Positions 26,047 through 35,347 are shown, numbered from the stretch's first letter. The stretch is 64,000 nt of DNA from Pigmentiphaga sp. (GCA_023228945.1 JALOAI010000022.1:1-64000), one strand, 5' to 3'. Translations and numbers: made by a program. The notes: generated from the letters alone by a model not told the origin.

Positions 26047-26379
26047 ATGCGATACGTCGTCTGGGCCTTGCGTTTGCTGGTGTTCGTGGTGGTGCTTCTG
26101 TTTGCCCTCAAAAACACCGGGCCCGTGACGGTCAATTTCTTTGGCGACTATCAGGCCGAGGTCGGTCTCATCGTCGTCATGCTGGCCACTTTCGTGATCG
26201 GGGCTTTCCTGGGGCTGCTGATGACTCTGCCGGCCGGTGTGCGCCGGCGGCGCGAGTCGGCGCGGCAGCGCCGCGAGCTCGAACGCCTGCGTGCCGAGGC
26301 CGCGCAACTTCGCGAAGCGGCCGAGCGTCATGCCGGCGTACCGGCGGGGCGCGAGCCCGGGCGCTCCGTTGCGCCCTGA
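26047..26379 (+). CDS. lapA: LapA family inner-membrane protein
   Basis: A 110-residue protein with two membrane helices (ALRLLVFVVVLLFALKNTG, then GLIVVMLATFVIGAFLGLL) and a basic, coiled-coil-like C-terminal tail (RRRRESARQRRELERLRAEA). This is the LapA/YciS layout. LapA assists LapB in controlling LPS assembly and LpxC turnover in E. coli. TGGAG seven bases before ATG 26047 supports the start. It sits directly upstream of lapB as in other proteobacteria. Confidence 0.92.
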   Translation: MRYVVWALRLLVFVVVLLFALKNTGPVTVNFFGDYQAEVGLIVVMLATFVIGAFLGLLMTLPAGVRRRRESARQRRELERLRAEAAQLREAAERHAGVPAGREPGRSVAP

Positions 26380-26440
26380 AGGCCGATCGCTAGTGGGCCG
26401 GCGGCGGATACCGTCCGATTCCTTTTTTTGAGTCAATCGC

Positions 26441-27658
26441 GTGGATTTTGATCCCTGGTGGCTGATCCTGGTGCCCATCCTGTTCGGACTGGGCTGGATC
26501 GCGGCGCGTGTCGACGTGCGGCAGATGCTGTCCGAAACCCGCCGGCTGCCCGATTCCTATTTCCGCGGCCTCAACTTCCTGCTCAACGAACAGCCCGACC
26601 GGGCCATCGATGCTTTCATCGAGGTCGTCAAGCTCGACCCCGAAACCATCGAATTGCATTTCGCCCTGGGCAACCTGTTTCGCCGGCGCGGCGAGCTCGA
26701 GCGGGCGATCCGTGTTCACCAGAATCTGATTCAGCGCAGCGATCTCCCGGCGCCGCAGCGCGAGCAGGCCTTGCATGAGTTGGCGCAGGATTATCTCAAG
26801 GCCGGTCTGCTCGATCGGGCCGAAGAGGGGTTCATCCGTCTGCAAACCTCGCGCTTCGCGACCGAGGCCGTGCGGGCGCTGATTCGCATCTACGAAGCGG
26901 AGCACGATTGGCCCAAGGCCATCGCGGCCATGCAGACGCTGCAGCGGCTGATCGACGAGCCGGTGCCCCAGGCCGTGCACTATCACTGCGAACTGGCGCA
27001 GGCCGCGCTGGCCGCGCAGCCGCCCGATCGCGACGCCGCCCAGGCCGCGCTCGATGCCGCGACCCAGGGCCTGGGCGACGAAGAGGCCGCGCCGTCGGTA
27101 CAGGGCAGCGTACGGGTGGCGCTGTTGCGGGCGCAACTGGCCATGCTGGACGGCGAACCGGGATTGGCGCGGGCCACGCTGGAGCGCGTTTTGCAGCGCT
27201 ACCCCGAGTTCGCCGGTCTGGTGGCCGGCCCCTGGCTGGCCAGTCACGCCGGCGGGACGGCTTCAAGCCAGGCGCTGGAGCGGCTCGAGGCCATCTATCG
27301 TCAAACACCGTCGCAGGATCTGTTCGACGCGATCTTTCGCGCCCTGCAGGCGGCCCAGGGGCCGGAGGCGAGTTGGCGCTTCGCCCGCGAGGCCTTGCGG
27401 CACCACCCGTCGCTATCGGGCCTCGAGCGTCTGCTACAGGCGCAGATCGAGGCGGCGGGGGCAGCCACCGCCTCCGGCATCAGCGATGATGACGCGCATC
27501 TGCTGCATGGCATCATTCAGCGGCCGGCGCAACGGCTGGGCCGCTATGCCTGCCAGGCTTGCGGTTTCCGGGCACGCCGGTTCTATTGGCAGTGCCCCGG
27601 CTGCAATTCCTGGGAAACCTATCTCCCCAAGCGACTGGAAGAACTTGAAGGCACTTAA
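26441..27658 (+). CDS. lapB: lipopolysaccharide assembly protein B
   Basis: A 405-residue protein with one N-terminal membrane helix (WWLILVPILFGLGWIAARVD), about nine TPR units, and a C-terminal rubredoxin-like metal knuckle, YACQACGF and CPGCNSW. In E. coli LapB (YciM) is the adaptor that lets FtsH degrade LpxC, balancing LPS and phospholipid. The start is GTG 26441. The 3' end overlaps the hldA start by 14 bp, tying LPS control to heptose synthesis in one operon. Confidence 0.94.
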   Translation: MDFDPWWLILVPILFGLGWIAARVDVRQMLSETRRLPDSYFRGLNFLLNEQPDRAIDAFIEVVKLDPETIELHFALGNLFRRRGELERAIRVHQNLIQRSDLPAPQREQALHELAQDYLKAGLLDRAEEGFIRLQTSRFATEAVRALIRIYEAEHDWPKAIAAMQTLQRLIDEPVPQAVHYHCELAQAALAAQPPDRDAAQAALDAATQGLGDEEAAPSVQGSVRVALLRAQLAMLDGEPGLARATLERVLQRYPEFAGLVAGPWLASHAGGTASSQALERLEAIYRQTPSQDLFDAIFRALQAAQGPEASWRFAREALRHHPSLSGLERLLQAQIEAAGAATASGISDDDAHLLHGIIQRPAQRLGRYACQACGFRARRFYWQCPGCNSWETYLPKRLEELEGT

Positions 27659-28586
27659 TCAACCCTTTCCCGCCGACGCCGTCACGGCCGCGCGCGTCCT
27701 GGTCGTGGGCGACGTCATGCTCGACCGCTACTGGTTCGGCGACGTCCATCGGATTTCACCCGAGGCGCCGGTGCCGGTGGTGCATGTGTCGCGCAGCGAA
27801 GACCGCCTGGGCGGCGCCGCCAACGTGGCCCGCAATATCGTTGCACTGGGCGCGCAGGCCACGCTGATCGGAGTCGTGGGGCGCGATGATGCCGGCGAGG
27901 CCTGCGAACGATTGGCCAGCGAAGCCGGCATGACGCCGCTGCTGGTGCGCGACGCTATTCCCACCACCGTGAAGATGCGGGTCATGGGCCGTCAGCAGCA
28001 GTTGCTGCGGGTCGATGTGGAAGCCAGGCCTCAGGCCGCGGCACTGCTCGGCGTTCACGAAGCCTTGCAAGCGCAACTGGCCCGGCACGATATCGTGGTG
28101 TTCTCCGACTACGCCAAGGGCGTGCTCGACGACGTCGCCGCGCTGATTCCGCTGGTGCGCGCCGCCGGCTTGCCGGTGCTGGTCGATCCCAAGGGTGATG
28201 ATTACGGCCGGTATCGCGGCGCCACGCTGGTTAGCCCCAATCGCGCCGAAATGCAAGACGCGGTGGGCCGCTGGCGCGACGAAGACGACCTCGAGCGGCG
28301 TGCCGAGGCATTGCGGCGCGAGCTCGAGCTCGAAGCTCTGCTGGTCACGCGCTCCGAGCAGGGCCTGACGCTTTATGCCGCCGATGGCCGCCACCATATC
28401 GACGCCCTGGCCCACGAGGTGTTCGACGTCTCCGGCGCCGGCGATACGGTGCTGGCCACCACCGCCGTGATGCGCGCCATCGGTCTGCCCTGGCCCGAGG
28501 CGGTGGCCTGGGCGAATCGGGCCGCCGGCATCGTCGTCGGCAAACTGGGCACATCCATCGTTACCCCTCAGGAGTTGCAGCCATGA
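27645..28586 (+). CDS. hldA: D-glycero-beta-D-manno-heptose-7-phosphate kinase
   Basis: A 313-residue PfkB-type sugar kinase. It shows VLVVGDVMLDRYWFGDVHRI, RLGGAANVARNIVALGAQAT and the catalytic signature VFDVSGAGDTVLATTAVM. It corresponds to domain I of E. coli HldE only; the adenylyltransferase (HldC) must be encoded elsewhere. Translation seems to begin at TTG 27645 inside the end of lapB, with GGAAG upstream. The stop overlaps the hldD start (ATGA). The pathway makes ADP-heptose for the LPS inner core. Confidence 0.93.
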   Translation: MKALNQPFPADAVTAARVLVVGDVMLDRYWFGDVHRISPEAPVPVVHVSRSEDRLGGAANVARNIVALGAQATLIGVVGRDDAGEACERLASEAGMTPLLVRDAIPTTVKMRVMGRQQQLLRVDVEARPQAAALLGVHEALQAQLARHDIVVFSDYAKGVLDDVAALIPLVRAAGLPVLVDPKGDDYGRYRGATLVSPNRAEMQDAVGRWRDEDDLERRAEALRRELELEALLVTRSEQGLTLYAADGRHHIDALAHEVFDVSGAGDTVLATTAVMRAIGLPWPEAVAWANRAAGIVVGKLGTSIVTPQELQP

Positions 28587-29587
28587 TCCTCGTCACCGGT
28601 GCCGCCGGCTTCATCGGTAGCCAACTGATCAAGGGCCTCAATGCCCGTGGCGTGACCGACATCATCGCGGTCGACGATCTCACCGACGGCGATAAATTCG
28701 TCAACCTGGCCGATTGCGCCATTGCCGACTATCTCGATAAAGACGACTTCAGGGCACGACTCGCGACGGGAAAACTGCCCCGTCTGCGGGGCGTGTTGCA
28801 TCAAGGCGCCTGTTCCGACACGACCGAGCGCAACGGCCGCTACATGCTCGACAACAACTACCGCGTGACTCTGGAGTTGTTCGAGTACTGCCAGCAGACC
28901 AGCCTACCGCTGCTGTACGCCTCGTCGGCGGCGGTATATGGCGCCGGGCCCGACTATCGGGAAGATCCCGTCTGCGAAGCGCCGCTGAATGTCTACGGCT
29001 ATTCCAAGCTCTTGTTCGATCAGGTCCTGCGCCGGCGCATGACGGAAGGCCTGAGGGCACCCGTGGTGGGCCTGCGCTATTTCAACGTCTATGGGCCGCG
29101 CGAGCAGCATAAGGGCCGCATGGCCTCGGTGGCCTATCACCACATGCAGCAATTCCAGGCCGAAGGCCACGTCCGGTTGTTTGGTGGCTGGGATGGCTAC
29201 GCCGACGGCGGGCAGCAGCGCGATTTCATCTCGGTGGCCGATGTCGTGGCGGTCAACCTGCATTTTCTCGAACACGAGGGTCCCTCGGGTATCTACAACT
29301 GCGGTACCGGCCGGGCGCAGCCCTTCAACGATATCGCGATGGCGGTGGTCAATACACTGCGAGCCGAGCGTGGCGAGGCTGAGCTGCCGCTCGACGAACT
29401 GGTGGGCCAGGGCCTGGTGCGCTATGTACCTTTTCCCGACGACCTGAAAGGGCGCTACCAAAGCTTCACCCAGGCCGATACGACCGCCTTGCGGGCGGCT
29501 GGCTACGAGCAGCCCTTCCGCGATGTCGCCACCGGGGTGGCCGAGTACGCGCGTGAATGGCTGGGCGGCGATCGCCGCGCCGGCTAG
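28583..29587 (+). CDS. hldD: ADP-glyceromanno-heptose 6-epimerase
   Basis: A 334-residue short-chain dehydrogenase/epimerase with NADP-binding MILVTGAAGFIGSQLIKGLN, the catalytic YGYSKLLFD (Tyr-x-x-x-Lys), and the family segments GACSDTTERNGRYMLDNNYR and RYFNVYGPREQHKGRMASVA. It converts ADP-D,D-heptose to ADP-L,D-heptose, the last step before core LPS assembly. Its ATG overlaps the hldA stop, so both are translated together. Confidence 0.97.
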   Translation: MILVTGAAGFIGSQLIKGLNARGVTDIIAVDDLTDGDKFVNLADCAIADYLDKDDFRARLATGKLPRLRGVLHQGACSDTTERNGRYMLDNNYRVTLELFEYCQQTSLPLLYASSAAVYGAGPDYREDPVCEAPLNVYGYSKLLFDQVLRRRMTEGLRAPVVGLRYFNVYGPREQHKGRMASVAYHHMQQFQAEGHVRLFGGWDGYADGGQQRDFISVADVVAVNLHFLEHEGPSGIYNCGTGRAQPFNDIAMAVVNTLRAERGEAELPLDELVGQGLVRYVPFPDDLKGRYQSFTQADTTALRAAGYEQPFRDVATGVAEYAREWLGGDRRAG

Positions 29588-29763
29588 CACCGCAGCGTCC
29601 GGCCTGACCACCCCTGGGAAGGCCCGGCGCTTCCGTAGTTCTTCGTATGACATTTCCGGGTCGGGCGACTGGCGGCGGCCAGCGCCGGCCGGCATGCTGG
29701 ACAACACTGGTGGGCCATCATCCCGGGTGGCCGGTCGCCAGGGTTTCTCTCCAGGAGTGTCTT

Positions 29764-30183
29764 ATGAATCCCTTTCTCGAATCCACCGTGGCGCAACCCC
29801 AGGCGCTGCCGCCCTTGTCGGCCGGGCCTGCACGGCCGGCTGATCTGCGCCGGGCGCATTGGCGGCGGGCGGCCAGCCGCCTGGCGCTGGCCACGGGCCT
29901 CGGCCTCGCGGGCGGCCTGGCCCTGGCCCAGGCGCCGAACGGCGCGCCTGTCAATGTCAACATCGCGAACCTGGCCGAACTCCAAACCGTGCGCGGTATC
30001 GGCCCTAAAACGGCGGCCCTGATCGTGCAGGAGCGCGAAAGAGCGGGGCCGTTTACGTCGTTCCAGGATTTCACCGAGCGGGTGCGCGGCATCGGCCCCA
30101 AAAAAGCGGCCGCGCTGCGCGCGCAGGGAGTCGGTGTGAGCTCCAGCGCCTCTTCAGCACCGGCGGGGATGCCAGGCCGCTGA
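29764..30183 (+). CDS. ComEA-like helix-hairpin-helix protein
   Basis: A 139-residue protein. After a 35-residue lead comes a hydrophobic stretch (ASRLALATGLGLAGGLALA) acting as signal or anchor. Two helix-hairpin-helix DNA-binding motifs follow: NLAELQTVRGIGPKTAALIV and FTERVRGIGPKKAAALRAQG. ComEA family proteins bind incoming DNA in the periplasm during natural transformation; many short homologues have unproven roles. AGGAG six bases before ATG 29764 supports the start. It lies between hldD and cysM, and the 176 bp upstream suggest its own promoter. Confidence 0.82.
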   Translation: MNPFLESTVAQPQALPPLSAGPARPADLRRAHWRRAASRLALATGLGLAGGLALAQAPNGAPVNVNIANLAELQTVRGIGPKTAALIVQERERAGPFTSFQDFTERVRGIGPKKAAALRAQGVGVSSSASSAPAGMPGR

Positions 30184-30204
30184 ACTGCGCGGTATGATTC
30201 CGGC

Positions 30205-31116
30205 ATGAACGCACCTGCCTACTCCACGATCGAACAGACCATCGGCAATACGCCGCTGGTCCGCCTCCAGCGCTTGCCCGGATCGGCCAACCAGAGCCGC
30301 GGCAATCTCATACTTGCCAAACTCGAGGGCAACAATCCAGCCGGCTCCGTCAAAGACCGCCCGGCGCTCTCGATGATCCGCCGAGCCCAGGAGCGCGGCG
30401 AGATCCGGCCGGGCGACACCCTGATCGAAGCCACCAGCGGCAATACCGGGATCGCGCTGGCCATGGCCGCCGCCATGGGGGGGTACCGCATGGTGCTCAT
30501 CATGCCCGATAACCTGTCGGTCGAGCGCCGCGCCGCCATGAAGGCCTACGGCGCCGAGCTCATCCTGACCCCCGCCAAACAAGGCGGTATGGAATACGCC
30601 CGCGACCTCGCCCTGCAAATGCAGGCCGACGGCAAAGGCAAGGTGCTGGATCAGTTCGCCAATCCCGACAATCCGCTCGCGCACGAAGAAACCACCGGCC
30701 CCGAAATCTGGCGCGATACCGCGGGCGGCATCACGCATTTCGTCAGCGCCATGGGCACCACGGGCACCATTACCGGCGTCTCGCGGGCGCTCAAGGCGCG
30801 CAACCCGGCGATCCGGATCATCGGCGCCCAGCCTACCGAGGGTTCGCAAATCCCGGGCATTCGCAAGTGGGCGCCGGCCTATCTGCCGGCCATCTACGAT
30901 CCCGCGGCTGTCGATCGCCTGGAATACGTGACCCAGGCCGACGCCGAAACCATGGCGCGCCGCCTGGCCGCCGAAGAAGGCATCTTCGCCGGCATTTCGT
31001 CGGCAGGCGCCCTGGTGGTGGCGCTGCGAATGGCCGAAGAAGTCGAGAACGCCACCATCGTATTCATCGCCTGCGACCGCGGCGATCGTTATTTGTCCAC
31101 GGGCGTGTTCGATTGA
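30205..31116 (+). CDS. cysM: cysteine synthase B
   Basis: A 303-residue fold-type II PLP enzyme that forms cysteine from O-acetylserine and sulfide or thiosulfate. The PLP lysine lies in NNPAGSVKDRPALSMI, the phosphate-binding loop in EATSGNTGIALAMAAAMGGY, and the C-terminal part has GTTGTITGVSRALK. EGSQIPGIRKW and the short length fit CysM rather than CysK. It is 21 bp after the ComEA-like gene. Confidence 0.95.
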   Translation: MNAPAYSTIEQTIGNTPLVRLQRLPGSANQSRGNLILAKLEGNNPAGSVKDRPALSMIRRAQERGEIRPGDTLIEATSGNTGIALAMAAAMGGYRMVLIMPDNLSVERRAAMKAYGAELILTPAKQGGMEYARDLALQMQADGKGKVLDQFANPDNPLAHEETTGPEIWRDTAGGITHFVSAMGTTGTITGVSRALKARNPAIRIIGAQPTEGSQIPGIRKWAPAYLPAIYDPAAVDRLEYVTQADAETMARRLAAEEGIFAGISSAGALVVALRMAEEVENATIVFIACDRGDRYLSTGVFD

Positions 31117-31287
31117 CCACGCGCCAAAGCGCAAGCCCCGGTCCACCTCGCGGCCTGCATGCCGCTCGGATGCGTCAGGCACCGGCCGGTCCGCGGGGGC
31201 TGACCGGTGTCCGGGCTTCTCCTTCGGCACGGGGTCAAGTGGGGCTGTCATTCCCTGGAATCGAAGGCTCCCCGAAGGGTGGCGGCG

Positions 31288-32205
31288 CTAGCCCTGGGCC
31301 GCACCGCGGTGCGGGCCCCACAGGCAGGCCGCCGCGAGCAGCAGGCCCGACATTACGGCGATCATGCCGGCCGCGCTGACACTGGCGTCGTAGCCTAGCC
31401 AGAATGGCCCGTGAGCGGCTAATAAGTAGCCACTCACGGCGGCCACCACGGCGCAGAGGGTGCTCCATAGCAGTTGCGGCAGCAGCCGGTCGGTGAGCAG
31501 GCGCGCGGTGGCCGCGGGACAAATGAACATGGCCACCACGATGATCGCGCCCACCGCTTCGAAGGCGGCCACCGTGCTGGCGGCGACCAGAATCAGCAGG
31601 ACGATCCCGGTGGCGCCCGGACGGGCCCCGATGCTGGAGGCGAAGTCGGCATCGAAGGTGGCCACGACCAGCGTTCGCCAGCCCAGGGCGAGAAATACCA
31701 GGACGATCGCCAGCACCCCCGCCAGGCGGGGCAACTGCGGTGGCAGCAGCTCCAGGGCCGCCGGATCCCACAGCGCCGGCCACCCGTCGGCCGCCAGCCA
31801 GACCATGCTTTCGAGGTTGCCGTAAAGAACATGTTCGACATCCAGGTGGATGCCGCTGGCGCCGGAGCGCTCGAGCCACAGTACGCCCACGGCGAACAAA
31901 GACGTGAAGACCACGCCCATGGCGGCGCCGGGCTCGACACGGCCGAAACGGCGGATGGTTTCGATCAGGCCAACCGCCACCAGCGCCGCGGCCAGGGCGC
32001 CCCCCATCATGGCCAGGGCGGAGGTGGCGCCAGTGAGCAGGAAAGCGCCGACGATGCCGGGCAGCACAACGTGGCTGATGGCGTCGCCCATGAGGCTTTG
32101 GCGGCGCAAGAGCAGAAAGCTGCCCAGCAGAGCGCACGACACGCTGGCCAGGCAGCCGATGAGCAGGGGTGTCAGGCTGAGCTGGACGAATTCCTCGTGA
32201 GTCAT
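31288..32205 (-). CDS. metal ABC transporter permease (ZnuB/MntB/SitD type)
   Basis: A 305-residue protein with eight or nine membrane helices of the ABC-3 family. It shows the conserved SLMGDAISHVVLPGIVGAFL, EAVGAIIVVAMFICPAATAR and LLLRRQSLMGDAIS. It should import Mn2+, Zn2+ or Fe2+ together with the second permease, the ATPase and the binding protein upstream. Its ATG overlaps the stop of the fused permease gene (4 bp). It is the last gene of the four-gene operon. Confidence 0.9.
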   Translation of the reverse strand: MTHEEFVQLSLTPLLIGCLASVSCALLGSFLLLRRQSLMGDAISHVVLPGIVGAFLLTGATSALAMMGGALAAALVAVGLIETIRRFGRVEPGAAMGVVFTSLFAVGVLWLERSGASGIHLDVEHVLYGNLESMVWLAADGWPALWDPAALELLPPQLPRLAGVLAIVLVFLALGWRTLVVATFDADFASSIGARPGATGIVLLILVAASTVAAFEAVGAIIVVAMFICPAATARLLTDRLLPQLLWSTLCAVVAAVSGYLLAAHGPFWLGYDASVSAAGMIAVMSGLLLAAACLWGPHRGAAQG

Positions 32206-33410
32206 GGCTCCTCCTGTCGAGCCAGGCGGTGCGTCAGTTCCTCAAGCATGTCGGGCGGCAGCAACTCGTTCAGCGGGCGGGCCCGCTCGGGCATGGCGGC
32301 GGCGGCTTCGGCCGGATACCAGCGCTGGTAGGCGCCCCAAAGACGCTCCTCGGCCACGGTGGCCTCGGCCGCCTCCACGCCGCGCGCCGTCGCCACGCCG
32401 TCGCGGCGGATCAGGCCGGCGCGACGCAGCACGCGCAGGGTCAAGCCGTCGTAAATGGGCTCGCCCCGGGCCAGCGCCAACAAGCCCTGGCGCTGGTGAA
32501 TGCGCAGCCGGAGGGCGTGATGGCGCAAGAGCGACGCCAACAGCCCTCGCCGAGGAGCCAGAAGCAGAGAGAAGAGGAAAAGCAGGAACAGCGCGAGCAC
32601 GATCAACGCCCCGGTGGGCAGGCCGGGAGCCACCGACGACAAGGCGGCGCCGGCATAGGCGCCGGTCGCGCCCAGCACCATGGAGATGAGTACCATGCTA
32701 TCCAGGCGATCGGTCCAGAACCGGGAGGCCACCGCCGGTAGGATGGGAAGCGCCACGCTCAACACCACGCCGACGACTTTCAGGCTGGTGACCACCACGG
32801 CCAGCAACATGATCGAAAGCAGCATATCGGTGGCGCGCACGGAGATTCCCGATACCGCGGCATGGGAGGCGTCGAAGCACACGAGCGTCAGACGGCGGCG
32901 GAATAGGAATACCGCCAGCGCGAGCACAGCCGACAGCACCGCGATCAGTTCGGCCTCGCTGCGCAGCATGCTTGCCGCGGATCCCAGCAAATAGGTCGAG
33001 ATGCCCGCCTGGCGGCCGGTGGGTAACGATTGCAGAATCGTCATCAAGACCACCCCCGCGCCGAAGAACACCGACAACACGATACCGATGGCGGCGTCTT
33101 CCTTCAGGCGCGTGCGGTGCGCGAGGGCCTCTACGGTGGCCAGGCCCAGGGCCGCGCTGAGGGCGGCGCCCGCCATCAGGCCCGGCATCCAGCGTCCGTC
33201 GCCGGTGAGCGCGACCAGTAGGATGAAAGCCAGCGCCAGCCCCGGCAGCGTGGCGTGGCCAACGGCGTCGCTCAGCAGCGAACGGCGTCGCAACAGAACA
33301 TAGGCGCCGATCGCGCCGGCGGCGGCGCCCAGCAGCGCGGCGCCCAGGGTCACGACGGTTGTGTTGTAGCCCGCCCCCAGTACCAACGCGTCGACGAAAG
33401 CGGAAAGCAT
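32202..33410 (-). CDS. metal ABC transporter permease fused to a DtxR-like domain (SitC/TroC type)
   Basis: A 402-residue protein. Residues 1-285 are an ABC-3 family permease (AYVLLRRRSLLSDAVGHATL, LKVVGVVLSVALPILPAVAS). The last 115 or so residues are soluble and look like a reduced winged helix (GLTLRVLRRAGLIRRDGVAT, ARGVEAAE) followed by a helical stretch resembling the DtxR/MntR metal-binding and dimerisation domain (RLWGAYQRWYP, LLPPDMLEELTHRL). A similar permease-repressor fusion is known as YtgCR in Chlamydia. ATG 33410 is chosen as the first Met before the membrane region. Confidence 0.85.
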   Translation of the reverse strand: MLSAFVDALVLGAGYNTTVVTLGAALLGAAAGAIGAYVLLRRRSLLSDAVGHATLPGLALAFILLVALTGDGRWMPGLMAGAALSAALGLATVEALAHRTRLKEDAAIGIVLSVFFGAGVVLMTILQSLPTGRQAGISTYLLGSAASMLRSEAELIAVLSAVLALAVFLFRRRLTLVCFDASHAAVSGISVRATDMLLSIMLLAVVVTSLKVVGVVLSVALPILPAVASRFWTDRLDSMVLISMVLGATGAYAGAALSSVAPGLPTGALIVLALFLLFLFSLLLAPRRGLLASLLRHHALRLRIHQRQGLLALARGEPIYDGLTLRVLRRAGLIRRDGVATARGVEAAEATVAEERLWGAYQRWYPAEAAAAMPERARPLNELLPPDMLEELTHRLARQEEP

Positions 33411-33420
33411 GGCGATGGCG

Positions 33421-34305
33421 TCAGGGGCGGCGCGAAGCGGGGCGCGCGCCCCTCTCCGGCAAGAGGGAGCTTTGGGGGGCCGCTGCGCCAAGCGCGCCGG
33501 CTGCCACCGCCACCGAGGCGGGCGACGGCGCCAGCATGGCCGCGAGGCGTTGCAAATGACCCTCGGCCAGGCGGTCGCCGTAGGTTTCTTGCAGGGTGGC
33601 GGCGGTAAAGGTGCTGGCCACCGGGCCGCTGGCCACGTGGCGTACGTTCAGCAGCAGGACGTGATCGAAATACTCCGGCACGGTGCTCAAGTCGTGATGG
33701 ACGCAGAGGACGGTTTTACCGAGAGCGTTCAGACCGTGCAGCACCTGGATGAGCGTACGTTCGGTGGCCGCATCCACGCCGGCAAAGGGTTCGTCCAGCA
33801 GGTAGAGATCGGCGCCTTGCACCAGCGCGCGCGCAAAGAACACGCGCTGCTGCTGCCCTCCGGAGAGTTGGCCGATCTGGCGCCTGGCGAGATCCGACAT
33901 GCCCACTTGCGCCAGGCAAGCCATGACGCGCTCGCGATGCGCGCGCCCCAGCAGGCGCAGCGGAGAGAGCTCGCGATACAGGCCCATGGCGGCAACATCG
34001 AACACCGTGGCCGGAAACTCCCAATCCACGCTGGCGCGCTGGGGGACATACGCCACGCGATGCCGATTGGCGGCAAACGACGAGCCGAACACCCTGACCT
34101 CGCCCGAGACGCGCGGCACGATGTCCAACACGGACTTCAGCAAGGTGGACTTGCCGGCGCCATTGGGTCCGACGATGACGCCCATGGCTTGGGGTGGAAC
34201 CGTGAAGTCTAGGGAAAACAACGCCATCTTGCGGTTGTAGCTGACGGTGAGACCGGTGACCGACAAGGGAGCGGTGGCTTTGGGAGTGGCGGCGGGAGAG
34301 ACCAT
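33421..34305 (-). CDS. metal ABC transporter ATP-binding protein
   Basis: A 294-residue ATPase with Walker A GVIVGPNGAGKSTLLKSV, ABC signature QLSGGQQQRVFFARALVQGA, Walker B LYLLDEPFAGVD and switch His in VLCVHHDLSTV. It powers the two adjacent permeases. The C-terminal 40 residues are Ala/Pro/Arg-rich and extend beyond the usual end of MntA/ZnuC proteins. It lies 2 bp after the binding-protein gene in the same operon. Confidence 0.93.
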   Translation of the reverse strand: MVSPAATPKATAPLSVTGLTVSYNRKMALFSLDFTVPPQAMGVIVGPNGAGKSTLLKSVLDIVPRVSGEVRVFGSSFAANRHRVAYVPQRASVDWEFPATVFDVAAMGLYRELSPLRLLGRAHRERVMACLAQVGMSDLARRQIGQLSGGQQQRVFFARALVQGADLYLLDEPFAGVDAATERTLIQVLHGLNALGKTVLCVHHDLSTVPEYFDHVLLLNVRHVASGPVASTFTAATLQETYGDRLAEGHLQRLAAMLAPSPASVAVAAGALGAAAPQSSLLPERGARPASRRP

Positions 34306-34307
34306 GG

Positions 34308-35315
34308 TCAGTTTTCCGGAGCCTGGGCTGGCGGCGCGGAGCCGGCCAGGGCGGTGGCGATGGTGGACACATTGTGCCGGAACATGCCGATGTAGGTGTC
34401 CTCGGGCGTGCCAGGCGCACCCATGGCATCGGAGAACAGTTCGCCGCCGATCCGCACCTCGTGGCCGCGCGCGGCGGCGCCCTCGATCAAGGCCTGGATG
34501 TTGCGCTGCGGTACCGACGATTCAACGAAGATCGCGCCGATGCCGCGGCTGGCCACCAGCTCCACCAATTGTTCGATCCGGTTCAGGCTGGCCTCGCTTT
34601 CGGTTGAGATGCCCTGGATGGCCACGACCTCGTAGCCGTAGGCGCGGCCGAAGTAGCGGAAGGCATCGTGCGCGGTAACCAGCACGCGCTTGCCTGGGGG
34701 TACCCCGGCCAGCATCCGGCCGGAATCGGCGGCCAGGGCATCGAGTTCCGCCAGATAGCGATCGGCATTGGCCTCGTAGTATGGCCGGCCTTCCGGGTCG
34801 AGCCGCGACAGGGTCTGGGCGCCGGCGGCCACGACGTCGGCCCAAAGCCGCGGGTCCATCCAGACATGCGGATCGTGGCGCTCGGGATAGTCTTCGTCGT
34901 GCAGCAGCTTGGCCGGATCCAGTTGTTCGGCTAACGCGGCGACCGGGGTGCGCTGCACCAGTTGTGCAAGAAAGGGTTCGAGTTGGGCCTCGAGATGCAG
35001 GCCGTGGCTGACGACCAGATCGGCGCGTACCATGCGTACGATGTCCGAGCGCGTCTGGCGGTAGCTATGAGGATCGACGCCAGCCCCCATAAGGGCGGTG
35101 ACGGCCACCCGGTCGCCGCCTATGCGCTGCATCGCGTCGGCCAGCATGCTGGTGGTGGCAACCACGGCTATGGGATGAGGGTTGGCGGCGAGCGCGGCGG
35201 ACGAGCCTGCCAGACAGAGGCAGAGCCACAACGAAGCCAGAGAGCGGAACGACACGCAACGGAACGACACGCAACGGAACGACACGCAACGGAACGACAC
35301 GCAACGGAAAACCAT
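34308..35315 (-). CDS. metal ABC transporter substrate-binding protein
   Basis: A 335-residue periplasmic protein of the TroA/ZnuA/SitA cluster A-I. Metal ligand regions are visible: His of GAGVDPHSYRQTRSDIVRMV, His of HDPHVWMDP, Glu of AIFVESSVPQRNIQALI and Asp of EDTYIG. It lacks the His-rich loop of ZnuA, which favours Mn or Fe. The signal peptide is odd: MVF is followed by four exact FRCVS repeats encoded by 15-bp tandem repeats, then a normal hydrophobic core ending AALA. I chose ATG 35315 because the longer frame to 35369 would place the start inside the likely promoter. Confidence 0.9.
   Translation of the reverse strand: MVFRCVSFRCVSFRCVSFRCVSFRSLASLWLCLCLAGSSAALAANPHPIAVVATTSMLADAMQRIGGDRVAVTALMGAGVDPHSYRQTRSDIVRMVRADLVVSHGLHLEAQLEPFLAQLVQRTPVAALAEQLDPAKLLHDEDYPERHDPHVWMDPRLWADVVAAGAQTLSRLDPEGRPYYEANADRYLAELDALAADSGRMLAGVPPGKRVLVTAHDAFRYFGRAYGYEVVAIQGISTESEASLNRIEQLVELVASRGIGAIFVESSVPQRNIQALIEGAAARGHEVRIGGELFSDAMGAPGTPEDTYIGMFRHNVSTIATALAGSAPPAQAPEN
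35246..35305 (-). repeat. four perfect 15-bp tandem repeats in the binding-protein signal peptide
   Basis: Unit GGAACGACACGCAAC on the plus strand is repeated four times without change. On the coding strand it spells Phe-Arg-Cys-Val-Ser. A fifth partial unit follows (FRS). The unit length is divisible by three, so copy-number change keeps the reading frame. Confidence 0.95.
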
Positions 35316-35347
35316 GGCGAAGAATGAGGCAAGGTCAATATTATTTT

